The position numbers were made by a program, and so were the translations under genes. A model generated the notes under the pieces. That model was not told the DNA's origin. It was given only the letters and a program-made list of their open reading frames with translations, and searched no databases. From positions 186,001 through 250,000 of the forward strand of contig NZ_CP016312.1 in the NCBI RefSeq assembly GCF_001880325.1: DNA of 64,000 nucleotides, read 5' to 3'. Source of the DNA: Thermus brockianus. GTDB lineage: Bacteria; Deinococcota; Deinococci; Deinococcales; Thermaceae. The number at the start of each line of letters is the position of its first letter. Position 1 is the first letter of the stretch. Shown piece by piece: positions 8,241-16,094 of this stretch.

Positions 8241-8279
8241 GGTCAAGGGCCGGAAAAGCCCCGGCCCTTGACCTTTTTT
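8241..8279 (+). terminator. Intrinsic terminator of cbaDBA
   Basis: A perfect 13-bp stem, GGTCAAGGGCCGG (8241-8253) against CCGGCCCTTGACC (8261-8273), with a 7-base loop, followed directly by six T residues. This is the clearest rho-independent terminator in the window. Confidence 0.93.
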
Positions 8280-8296
8280 AAGGCGGGGGAAAAAGT

Positions 8297-8782
8297 ATGG
8301 CCGTGGGCTTCGTTTCCGGTCCGGGGCTTCCTTGGGCGGTGGCCCTAAGCCTTCTCCCCTTTTTTCTGCAGTTTCTGGGCCTGGGGCTTGGGGGCGCCCT
8401 GGGCCAGGGGTTATGCGGGAGCGCCTTGGGCATCACGGAAGCCGAGGCGGTGCGCTACGGTCTCGTGAGCGAGTACTACTTCTACGGCCAACTCTTCCTC
8501 GCCCTCCTCGCCCTCAAGGCCACCTATGCCCTCCTCCTTCTGGTCCTGCGCTTCATGTACCCCGACCAAGACCCGCCCTTTGCCCCTTGGGTGTGGCGGG
8601 TGGGGGTGGGGCTCTCCTCGGTCTTCCTTCTCCTCTTCCTTGGGACCCGGACCCTGCCCCTTCCCTTTAGCACCCCTTTAGGGCCAGCCTGGCTGGCCCC
8701 AGCGCCCTTGGACCCCCTCTCCCTCCTCATGACCCTTCCCGAACCCCTCCTCCTGGGGCTTTACCTGAAACACCGGCCATGA
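8297..8782 (+). CDS. Membrane protein of unknown function (161 aa)
   Basis: An integral membrane protein with about four hydrophobic segments (roughly residues 10-42, 64-86, 103-120 and 138-155) and a short charged loop containing YPDQDPPFAPW between helices two and three. I recognise no family. Its stop overlaps the start of the MFS transporter as ATGA (8779-8782), so the two are translationally coupled and probably act together. It begins only 17 bases after the oxidase terminator, which leaves little room for a separate promoter; read-through or a promoter overlapping the terminator would be needed. Confidence 0.75.
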   Translation: MAVGFVSGPGLPWAVALSLLPFFLQFLGLGLGGALGQGLCGSALGITEAEAVRYGLVSEYYFYGQLFLALLALKATYALLLLVLRFMYPDQDPPFAPWVWRVGVGLSSVFLLLFLGTRTLPLPFSTPLGPAWLAPAPLDPLSLLMTLPEPLLLGLYLKHRP

Positions 8783-9933
8783 GGCTTCCCCCCTTGGTCT
8801 ACCTCCTGGGGCTCGTCAGCTTCCTCATGGACGTGGCGAGCGAGATGGTCTACCCCCTCCTGCCCCTTTTTCTCACGGGCCTGGGTGCGGGGGTGAGCAC
8901 CTTGGGCCTGGTGGAGGGGGTAGCCGAGGCCACGGCGAGCCTTTTCAAGGTGGTGGGGGGAAGGATCTCCGACCGTTTGGGCCGGCGCAAGCCCCTTCTC
9001 CTTTTGGGCTATGGCCTTCCCGCCCTCTTAAGGCCCCTCCTCGCCCTGGCCCAAAGCCCCTTTCACGTCCTCCTCTACCGCTTTTTGGACCGCACAGGTA
9101 AGGGGCTTCGCACGGCACCCCGGGACGCCCTCTTGGCGGAGGGCGTGCCCCAAGGGGCCTTGGGCCGGGCCTACGGCCTCCACCGGGGCCTGGACACCTT
9201 GGGGGCCACCCTAGGGCCCCTTTTGGCCTACCTCCTCCTCCCCCACGTGGGGGTGCGGGGGGTGTTCTGGGCCTCTGCCGTGCCCGCGGGCCTGGCCTTC
9301 TTGGCCTTGTTCCTGGTGCGGGAACCCGCCTCGAGGCCCCCCTCCTCCCACCTCCCCCCCCTCCGCCTTGGGGCCATGCCCCCCGCCTACCGCCGCTTCC
9401 TCCTCCTTTCGGGCCTCTTCGCCTTGGCCCTGTCCTCCAACGCCTTCCTCCTCCTCCGCCTGAAGGACCTCGGGCTTTCCCAAGAGGCAGTGGCCCTGGC
9501 CTATACCGCCTACAACCTCCTCTATGCCCTCCTTTCCTACCCCTTGGGGAGCCTGGCGGACCGGGTGGGCCTCAGGCGGGTGGTGGCCTTGGGGTTTTTC
9601 CTCTACGCCCTGGTCTACCTGGGCTTCGCCTGGGCGGAAAGCGCCCCTTGGGGCGTGGCCTTTTTGCTCCTGTATGCCCTCTACTCCGCCGCCTTTGAGG
9701 GGAGTAGCCGGGCCTACCTCGCCACCTTGGTCGGAGCGGAGGCCAAGGCCAGCGCCATTGGCCTCTACCACACCGTGGTGGGGGTGCTCCTTCTCCCCGC
9801 AAGCCTCCTTTTTGGGCTCTTATGGCAGGCTTTCGGCGCCGAGGTGGCCTTCGGGGTGGGGGCGGGCCTCGCCCTCCTCGCCCTTTTCCTCTTTCTCCTT
9901 GACGGAAAGGCCAAAGGGGCCTATCCTGGTTGA
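8779..9933 (+). CDS. Major facilitator superfamily transporter
   Basis: A 384-residue MFS permease with about 12 transmembrane segments in two halves. The conserved loop between helices 2 and 3 reads GRISDRLGRRKPLL (~residues 60-73). A related GSLADRVGLRR loop appears in the second half (~residue 257), consistent with internal duplication. Helix 4 carries FLDRTGKGLRTAPRDALLAE, which resembles MFS proteins of unknown or drug-type specificity. The substrate cannot be assigned. It is coupled to the upstream 161-residue membrane protein. Confidence 0.9.
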   Translation: MRLPPLVYLLGLVSFLMDVASEMVYPLLPLFLTGLGAGVSTLGLVEGVAEATASLFKVVGGRISDRLGRRKPLLLLGYGLPALLRPLLALAQSPFHVLLYRFLDRTGKGLRTAPRDALLAEGVPQGALGRAYGLHRGLDTLGATLGPLLAYLLLPHVGVRGVFWASAVPAGLAFLALFLVREPASRPPSSHLPPLRLGAMPPAYRRFLLLSGLFALALSSNAFLLLRLKDLGLSQEAVALAYTAYNLLYALLSYPLGSLADRVGLRRVVALGFFLYALVYLGFAWAESAPWGVAFLLLYALYSAAFEGSSRAYLATLVGAEAKASAIGLYHTVVGVLLLPASLLFGLLWQAFGAEVAFGVGAGLALLALFLFLLDGKAKGAYPG

Positions 9934-9995
9934 GGCCCTGAGGGGCTTTGAGGAGGAAGGGGCTCAAAGCGCCTTCCCCCCTGACGGAGGTAAAG

Positions 9996-10265
9996 ATGCC
10001 CATCACCAAGGAAGAAAAGCAGAAGGTTATTGAGGAGTTCGCCCGTTTCCCCGGGGACACGGGGAGCACCGAGGTGCAGGTGGCCCTCCTCACCCTGCGC
10101 ATCAACAAGCTCTCCGAGCACCTCAAGGTGCACAAGCACGACCACCACTCCCACCGGGGCCTCCTCATGCTGGTGGGGCAACGCCGGAGGCTTCTCCGCT
10201 ACCTGGAGCGGGAAGACCCCGAGCGCTATCGGGCGCTGGTTGAGAAACTAGGCTTGAGGAAGTAA
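9996..10265 (+). CDS. rpsO: 30S ribosomal protein S15
   Basis: S15 is a primary binder of 16S rRNA in the central domain. The 89-residue protein starting [10 protein letters not shown] has the normal length and the signature [16 protein letters not shown] followed by [13 protein letters not shown] chose the ATG at 9996, preceded by ACGGAGGTAAAG, rather than the upstream in-frame ATG at 9948, which would add residues foreign to the family. In T. thermophilus and E. coli, S15 represses its own translation through its leader; the 62-base leader here (9934-9995) is a candidate site but shows no structure I can confirm. pnp follows. Confidence 0.98.
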   Translation: MPITKEEKQKVIEEFARFPGDTGSTEVQVALLTLRINKLSEHLKVHKHDHHSHRGLLMLVGQRRRLLRYLEREDPERYRALVEKLGLRK

Positions 10266-10283
10266 ACTGGGGTTTAGGTCGGG

Positions 10284-10305
10284 GGCGGGGCCTTAGGGCT
10301 CCGCC
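10284..10305 (+). promoter_or_regulatory. rpsO-pnp intergenic stem-loop
   Basis: A 9-bp stem with one G-T wobble, GGCGGGGCC (10284-10292) against GGCTCCGCC (10297-10305), with a TTAG tetraloop, followed by TTTCGC. In many bacteria a hairpin between rpsO and pnp serves as a processing or partial termination site. The short T tract here could also support weak termination. Confidence 0.55.
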
Positions 10306-10323
10306 TTTCGCTTAGAGGAACGT

Positions 10324-12467
10324 ATGCCGCAAGCCACAGCCAACACACCCCAAGCCTTCCGTTACGAAACCCAGGTGGCGGGGCGCCCCCTGGTTCTAGA
10401 GACGGGCAAGTACGCCAAGCAGGTTTCCGGTTCCGTTTTGGTGCGCTACGGGGACACCGTGGTCCTAGCCACGGCCCAAGCTTCCGAAGAGCCTGTCCAG
10501 GCGGACTTCCTGCCCCTCACCGTGGAGTTTGAGGAGCGCCACTACGCCGTGGGCAAGATCCCGGGAAGCTTCATGCGCCGGGAGGGGCGCCCGGGGGAGA
10601 AGGCCATCCTCTCCGCCCGCATGACCGATAGGCCCATCCGGCCCCTCTTCCCCAAGGGTTTCCGCCACGAGGTGCAGGTCATCCTCACGGTGCTCTCGGC
10701 GGACCAGAAGAACCCCCCGGACATCCTAGGGCCCATCGGGGCGAGCGCCGCCCTGATGCTTTCCGACATCCCTTGGGAAGGCCCCGTGGCCGCCGTGCGG
10801 GTGGGGCTCATCGGAGGCCAGTTCGTCCTGAACCCCACCCTCCAGGAGATGGAGGAGAGCCAACTGGACCTGGTGGTGGCGGGGAGCCGGGAGGCCATCC
10901 TCATGGTGGAGGCCGGGGCACAGGAGGTGGACGAGGAGACCTTGGTCCAGGCCCTGGAGTTCGCCCACAAGGAGATGCAACCCATCCTGGACCTCCAGGA
11001 AAGGATGGCCCTAGCCCTTGGCAAGCCCAAAATGGCCTGGACGCCCCCCGAAACCCTCCCCGAGGAGGAGAAGGAGGCCCTCTACCGCCTGGCCCTGGAG
11101 CGGGGGCTTTCCCAGGTCTTGCAGACGGCGAGCAAAGGGGAAAGGAGCCGGGCCCTCTCCACCTTCGCCGAGGCCCTCGTGGCCGAACTCCTCCCCAAGA
11201 GGGAGGACGGCACCCCGGACGAGAGCCGAAAGCCCCTTTACGAGAGCGCCTTTGACGAGGTGGTGCGGCGGGAGCTAAGGCGCCTTGTCCTGGAGGAGGG
11301 CAAGCGGGCGGACGGCCGTGGCCCCAAGGACCTGAGGCCCATTTGGGTGGAGGTGGACGTCCTGCCCCGGGCCCACGGCTCGGCCATCTTCACCCGGGGG
11401 AGACCCAGGTTTTGGGCACCGTGACCCTGGGCACGGGCCGGGACGAGCAGATCATTGACGACCTGGGCATTGACGAGACCGACCCCTTCCTGGTCCACTA
11501 CAACTTCCCCCCCTATTCCACGGGGGAGGTCAAGCGGCTCAGGGGGGTTTCCCGGCGGGAGGTGGGCCACGGCAACCTGGCCAAAAGGGCCCTTAAGGCG
11601 GTGCTCCCGCCCCAGGAGAGCTTCCCCTACACCATCCGGGTGGTGGGGGACGTGCTGGAATCCAACGGTTCCAGCTCCATGGCCACGGTCTGCGCCGGCT
11701 GCCTCGCCCTCATGGACGCCGGGGTGCCCATCAAGAAGCCCGTGGCCGGGGTGGCCATGGGCCTGGTCTGGGAGGGGGAGAAGGCGGTGATCCTCACGGA
11801 CATCCTGGGCCTCGAGGACGCCCTTGGGGACATGGACTTCAAGGTGGCGGGCACCCGGGATGGGGTCACCGCCCTGCAGATGGACAACAAGGTGGGCGGC
11901 CTGCCCCGGGAGGTGCTCAAGGAAGCCCTGATGCAGGCCCGGGAAGCCCGGCTTCAGATCCTCTCCATCATGGAAAGTGTCCTCCCCGCCCCGCGGCCCG
12001 AGCTCAAGCCCTTCGCTCCCAGAATCCTCAGCCTCAAGGTGCCCGTGGAGAAGATCGGCCTGGTCATCGGGCCCGGCGGGAAGAACGTGCGGGCCTTGGA
12101 AGAGCTTGGGGTGGAGGTGGACATTGAGGAGGACGGGACGGTGCGCATCTACTCCGCCGACCTCGAGGCGGCCGAAAAGGCCAAGAAGCGCATAGAAGAC
12201 CTCACCCGCGAGGCCAAGGTGGGCGAGGTGTACGAGGGCACCGTCACCAAAATCACTCCCTTCGGGGCCTTCATCAGCCTCTTCCCTGGCACGGAAGGCC
12301 TCCTGCACATCAGCCAGATCGCCCCGGGCCGGGTGGAGCGGGTGGAGGACCACCTCAAGGTGGGGGACGTGATCAAGGTCAAGGTCCACCGCATTGACGA
12401 GCGGGGCAAGATAGACCTGATCCGGCCCGAGCTGGAAGGCAAAATCCCCCCCAGGCGGCGGGGCTAG
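10324..12467 (+). CDS. pnp: Polynucleotide phosphorylase, interrupted by a frameshift
   Basis: PNPase degrades RNA 3' to 5' phosphorolytically. Two frames together give the full ~713-residue protein. The first (10324-11400) carries the N-terminal RNase PH domain and the helical linker, ending in frame at SAIFTRG. The second (from 11400) continues [13 protein letters not shown], the second RNase PH domain, then the KH domain ([10 protein letters not shown]) and the S1 domain ([19 protein letters not shown]). The join is the G5 run at 11396-11400, where one more G would restore the frame. As written, translation stops at 11424. The protein is otherwise intact, so a base-calling error is likelier than loss of function. 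Confidence 0.93.
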
Positions 12468-12494
12468 CCCCTGGGGGTTTCCCCAAGCCGTAAT

Positions 12495-12509
12495 CCCGGC
12501 CTAGCCGGG
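12495..12509 (+). promoter_or_regulatory. Small hairpin before the RNase J ribosome-binding site
   Basis: A 6-bp perfect stem, CCCGGC (12495-12500) against GCCGGG (12504-12509), with a CTA loop, directly followed by AAAATAGGAGG, which contains the Shine-Dalgarno sequence for RNase J. It could influence access to that site or mark the end of the pnp message; no T run follows. Confidence 0.4.
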
Positions 12510-12523
12510 AAAATAGGAGGTTT

Positions 12524-14254
12524 ATGGAAACACAAGAGCGCAAGCCCAGGAGAAGGCGCAAGAAACGCCCGCAAGAGGCCCCGGTGGCCCTAACGGGGGG
12601 CGCCCAGGACGCCGTGGAAATCGTCCCCCTAGGGGGGATGGGGGAGATCGGCAAGAACATCACCGCCTTTCGCTTCCGCGACGAGATCTTTGTCCTAGAC
12701 GGGGGGCTGGCCTTTCCCGACGAGGGGATGCCCGGGGTGGACCTCCTCATCCCCCGGGTGGACTACCTGGTGGAAAACCGCCACCGCATCAAGGCCTGGG
12801 TCCTCACCCACGGCCACGAGGACCACATCGGGGGCCTCCCCTTCATCCTGCCCATGGTCTTCGGCAAGGAAAGCCCCGTGCCCATCTACGGGGCCAGGCT
12901 CACCCTGGGGCTACTAAAGGGCAAACTGGAAGAGTTTGGCCTGAGGCCCGGCGCCTTCAACCTGAAGGAGGTCTCCCCCGATGACCGCATCCAGGTGGGG
13001 CGGTATTTCACCCTGGACCTCTTCCGCATGACCCACTCCATCCCCGACAACTCCGGGGTGGTGATCCGCACCCCCATCGGCACCATCGTGCACACCGGGG
13101 ACTTCAAGCTGGACGCCACCCCCATAGACGGTAAACTCTCCCACCTGGCCAAGGTGGCCCAGGCGGGGGCGGAAGGGGTCTTGCTCCTCATCGCCGACTC
13201 CACCAACGCCGAGCGCCCCGGTTACACCCCGAGCGAGATGGAGATCGCCAAGGAGCTGGACCGGGTCATCGGCCGGGCCCCGGGCAGGGTCTTCGTCACC
13301 ACCTTCGCCAGCCACATCCATCGCATCCAGGCGGTGATCTGGGCGGCGGAGAAGTACGGGCGCAAGGTGGCCATGGAGGGGCGGAGCATGGTGCGGTTCA
13401 GCCGCATCGCCATGGAGCTGGGCTACCTCAAGGTGAAGGACCGCCTCTACACCCTCGAGGAGGTCAAGGACCTCCCCGACCACCAGGTGCTGATCCTGGC
13501 CACGGGAAGCCAGGGGCAGCCCATGTCCGTCCTCCACCGCCTGGCCTTTGAAGGCCACGCCAAGATGGCCATCAAGCCCGGGGACACGGTGATCCTCTCC
13601 AGTAGCCCCATCCCCGGCAACGAGGAGGCGGTGAACCGGGTCATCAACCGGCTCTACGCCCTGGGGGCTTACGTCCTCTACCCCCCTACCTACAAGGTTC
13701 ACGCCTCGGGGCACGCCTCCCAGGAGGAGCTGAAGCTGATCCTGAACCTCACCACCCCCCGTTTCTTCCTCCCTTGGCACGGGGAGGTGCGCCACCAGAC
13801 CAACTTCAAGTGGCTGGCGGAGTCCATGAGCCGTCCCCCGGAGAAAACCCTCATCGGGGAGAACGGGGCCATTTACCGCTTAACCCGGGACACCTTTGAG
13901 AAGGTGGGCCAGGTGCCCTCCGGGGTCCTCTATGTGGACGGCCTGGGGGTTGGGGACATCACCGAGGAGATCCTGGCCGACCGCCAGCACATGGCCGAGG
14001 AGGGAATCGTGGTCATCACCGCCTTAGCGAGCCAGGACCCGGTGGTGGAGGTGGTGTCCCGGGGGTTTGTCAAGGCCGGGGAGCGGCTCTTGGGCGAGGT
14101 GAAGCGCATGGCCCTCGAGGCCCTGCAAAACGGGGTGCGGGAGAAGAAGACCCTGGAACGCATCCGGGACGACATCTACTTCCCGGTGAAAAAGTTCCTG
14201 AAGAAGGCCACGGGCCGGGATCCCATGATCCTTCCCGTGGTCATCGAGGGGTGA
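12524..14254 (+). CDS. rnj: Ribonuclease J
   Basis: RNase J is a zinc-dependent metallo-beta-lactamase/beta-CASP nuclease with endonuclease and 5' exonuclease activity, central to mRNA decay in bacteria lacking RNase E. The 576-residue protein has a basic N-terminal tail (RKPRRRRKKRP), then the lactamase motif THGHEDHIGG with His96, His98, Asp100 and His101. Further metal ligands follow in HTGDFKLD, and the beta-CASP domain motif VHASGHAS occurs near residue 396. The structure of the T. thermophilus enzyme is known and the sequence matches it well. It follows pnp by 56 bases with its own AGGAGG site. Confidence 0.96.
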   Translation: METQERKPRRRRKKRPQEAPVALTGGAQDAVEIVPLGGMGEIGKNITAFRFRDEIFVLDGGLAFPDEGMPGVDLLIPRVDYLVENRHRIKAWVLTHGHEDHIGGLPFILPMVFGKESPVPIYGARLTLGLLKGKLEEFGLRPGAFNLKEVSPDDRIQVGRYFTLDLFRMTHSIPDNSGVVIRTPIGTIVHTGDFKLDATPIDGKLSHLAKVAQAGAEGVLLLIADSTNAERPGYTPSEMEIAKELDRVIGRAPGRVFVTTFASHIHRIQAVIWAAEKYGRKVAMEGRSMVRFSRIAMELGYLKVKDRLYTLEEVKDLPDHQVLILATGSQGQPMSVLHRLAFEGHAKMAIKPGDTVILSSSPIPGNEEAVNRVINRLYALGAYVLYPPTYKVHASGHASQEELKLILNLTTPRFFLPWHGEVRHQTNFKWLAESMSRPPEKTLIGENGAIYRLTRDTFEKVGQVPSGVLYVDGLGVGDITEEILADRQHMAEEGIVVITALASQDPVVEVVSRGFVKAGERLLGEVKRMALEALQNGVREKKTLERIRDDIYFPVKKFLKKATGRDPMILPVVIEG

Positions 14255-14257
14255 ATC

Positions 14258-14719
14258 ATGTACCGAAGCCTTCTTCTTCCCACAGATGGAAGCCCGGCCG
14301 CCGAAGCTGGGGTAAAGGAGGGGCTCCGCCTGGCCAAGGCCCTGGGGGCCCGGGTGGCCTTTCTCTACGTGCTGGAGCCCGTAGGGCCCAGGCTTTTCCT
14401 GGGCCCGGAAACCCTTCCCTACTACCAGGCCCTGGTGGAGGACATGCGGAAAGAGGGCATGGCCGCCTTGGACCGGGCCACCCGCATGGCGGAGGAGCTC
14501 GGGGTGGGATTTGAGGCCCATCTCCTCGAGGGGCGGGCGGCGGAGGTCATCCTTAAGGAGGCGGGAAAGCACGATCTTTTGGTGATGGCCACCCACGGAC
14601 GGACGGGGTTGGATGCCGTGCTTTTGGGTAGCGTGACCCAGGAGGTGGTCCGCAGAAGCTCCAAACCGGTCCTGGTAGTCCCCTACCGCACCAGCGGAAG
14701 CGAAGCCGCAAGCAGGTAA
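14258..14719 (+). CDS. Universal stress protein (UspA family)
   Basis: A single Usp domain of 153 residues beginning MYRSLLLPTDGS. The ATP-binding signature is present near the C-terminus: ATHGRTGLDAVLLGSVTQEV, matching the GxxG-x9-G(S/T) pattern of ATP-binding members. Such proteins are cytoplasmic stress or energy sensors. It starts three bases after the RNase J stop but belongs by content to the ion-transport group that follows on the other strand. Its 3' end overlaps the convergent exchanger gene by 37 bases, so the two messages would be complementary at their ends. Confidence 0.93.
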   Translation: MYRSLLLPTDGSPAAEAGVKEGLRLAKALGARVAFLYVLEPVGPRLFLGPETLPYYQALVEDMRKEGMAALDRATRMAEELGVGFEAHLLEGRAAEVILKEAGKHDLLVMATHGRTGLDAVLLGSVTQEVVRRSSKPVLVVPYRTSGSEAASR

Positions 14720-15648
14720 AGGGCCACGATGGCCCAGGAATCGTAGGCCAGGACCCATAGCTTTCTCAGGCTCTGGTACATGAGCCCGGTGAGCACCGTC
14801 CCTGCCATACCCAAAAGCACCAGGACGCTCAGCAGATGGCTTCCCCCCACCTGGATCAGCAGCGGGCCAGGCGCCAGGACATCCGCGTAGGAGAGCAGAA
14901 AGCTGTTAAACATCACGCTCCCCACCACGTTGCCCAGGGCCAAGTCCACCGCCCCCAGGCGGGCAGCCGCCAGGGTCACCGTGGCCTCAGGCAAGGTGGT
15001 GACCAACCCCACCAAGAAGGTGCCCACCCAGGCCTGGCCCAGCCCGGTTTCCCGGGCTAGGGCCTCGGCCAAATCCGGAAGCAAGACCGCCGCCCCCACC
15101 AAAACCCCAGCCCCCAGGAGGTAGCGCCCCAAGGCACTTCTCAAAGGAATTTGGGCGTAGGCCTCCTCCTCGAGGACCTCATCGTGGGGGAAACGCCTGG
15201 CGTAGCGAAAGGAAAGCCACAGGGCCAAAAGGTACAGGGGAAAAAGCCCCAGGGCAAACCATCCGACTCGCCCCAGACCCCGCTCTGCCAAAAGGCCAAG
15301 CCCTGCCACCGCCAACAGGAGGACCACGAGTCCCAGGCTCAAGGCGTGCCCCTGGCTGGCCCGGACGGTGAGGGGACGGGGATGGACGGCATCCAGCACC
15401 GTGAGCAGAAGAAAGTTGACCATGCTGGCCCCAAGGAGGTTCCCCACGGCGATATCGGGGAGGCCCTGAAGGGCAGCGCTGGTGACGTTGAAGAGTTCGG
15501 GGAGGCTGGTGGTGATACCCACCAGGAAAAGCCCCATAAAGGTGCGGCCGAGGCCGGTCTTTTCCGATAGCACATCCCCGTAAAAGGCCACCTGCCGCCC
15601 AGCCAGGAGGATGACCAAGGCCACCGCCAAGAAGGCCAGCCAGGTCAT
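14683..15648 (-). CDS. Sodium/calcium exchanger family (CaCA) antiporter
   Basis: A 321-residue membrane antiporter of the Ca2+/cation superfamily, like E. coli YrbG. It has about ten transmembrane helices in two inverted halves. Each half carries the alpha-repeat acidic motif: GITTSLPELFNVTSAAL (~residues 44-60) and GLVTTLPEATVTLAAARLG (~200-218), with the second signatures GNLLGASMVNF and GNVVGSVMFNSF. These motifs line the ion pathway. The start overlaps the CBS gene stop (15645-15648), placing it in an operon with the CBS protein and the P-type pump. Confidence 0.92.
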   Translation of the reverse strand: MTWLAFLAVALVILLAGRQVAFYGDVLSEKTGLGRTFMGLFLVGITTSLPELFNVTSAALQGLPDIAVGNLLGASMVNFLLLTVLDAVHPRPLTVRASQGHALSLGLVVLLLAVAGLGLLAERGLGRVGWFALGLFPLYLLALWLSFRYARRFPHDEVLEEEAYAQIPLRSALGRYLLGAGVLVGAAVLLPDLAEALARETGLGQAWVGTFLVGLVTTLPEATVTLAAARLGAVDLALGNVVGSVMFNSFLLSYADVLAPGPLLIQVGGSHLLSVLVLLGMAGTVLTGLMYQSLRKLWVLAYDSWAIVALYLLAASLPLVR

Positions 15649-16094
15649 AGCTGGGACTGAAGCAGGCGGAGCAGGTCAAACCGGGTGATGATCCCCAGAG
15701 GCTTACCCTCCCCATCCACCACGGGAACGTGGTTGATGTCGTAGGCCAGCATGAGCTCCAAGACGCGGGAAAGCGGTTCCTCCGGCCCCACGGCGTGCAC
15801 CGGGCTGCTCATGATCTCCTCTATCCGGGTACTCTTGGCCTCCGCCAAAACTGCTTCCAGGCCGTCAGAACCCAGGAAGCGACCCAGAAGCATGGGGGCC
15901 CGAAAGGTGGAAAAGGGCACGCCCCGTTCCTTAAGGAAATCGCTTTCCGTCACAATGCCCACCAAGCGGCCCTCTTTGTCCACCACCAGCACGCTCCCGA
16001 TTCCTTTCCCCAACATCAGCTGGGCCACCTCCGCCAGGGAGGTATCCGGAAGCACACTCACCACTGGGCTGGTCATGGCGTCCTTGGCCTTCAT
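15645..16094 (-). CDS. Tandem CBS-domain protein
   Basis: A 149-residue protein made of two CBS domains and nothing else. The repeats begin DAMTSPVVSVLPDTSL and EEIMSSPVHAVGPEEPL, and both carry the typical closing strand: VVDKEGRLVGIVTESD and VVDGEGKPLGIITRFD. CBS pairs bind adenine nucleotides and often gate transporters or enzymes. Its start overlaps the P-type ATPase stop (16091-16094) and its stop overlaps the exchanger start, so it sits between two calcium-type transporters in one coupled operon. A role as their energy-status sensor is an inference from position. Confidence 0.92.
   Translation of the reverse strand: MKAKDAMTSPVVSVLPDTSLAEVAQLMLGKGIGSVLVVDKEGRLVGIVTESDFLKERGVPFSTFRAPMLLGRFLGSDGLEAVLAEAKSTRIEEIMSSPVHAVGPEEPLSRVLELMLAYDINHVPVVDGEGKPLGIITRFDLLRLLQSQL

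Noticed and set aside
11343-11399. A separate protein starting at 11343 as the second half of pnp
   Set aside because: The first 19 residues of that frame are not PNPase-like; the homology begins exactly at the G run, so it is a frameshift junction rather than an independent gene.
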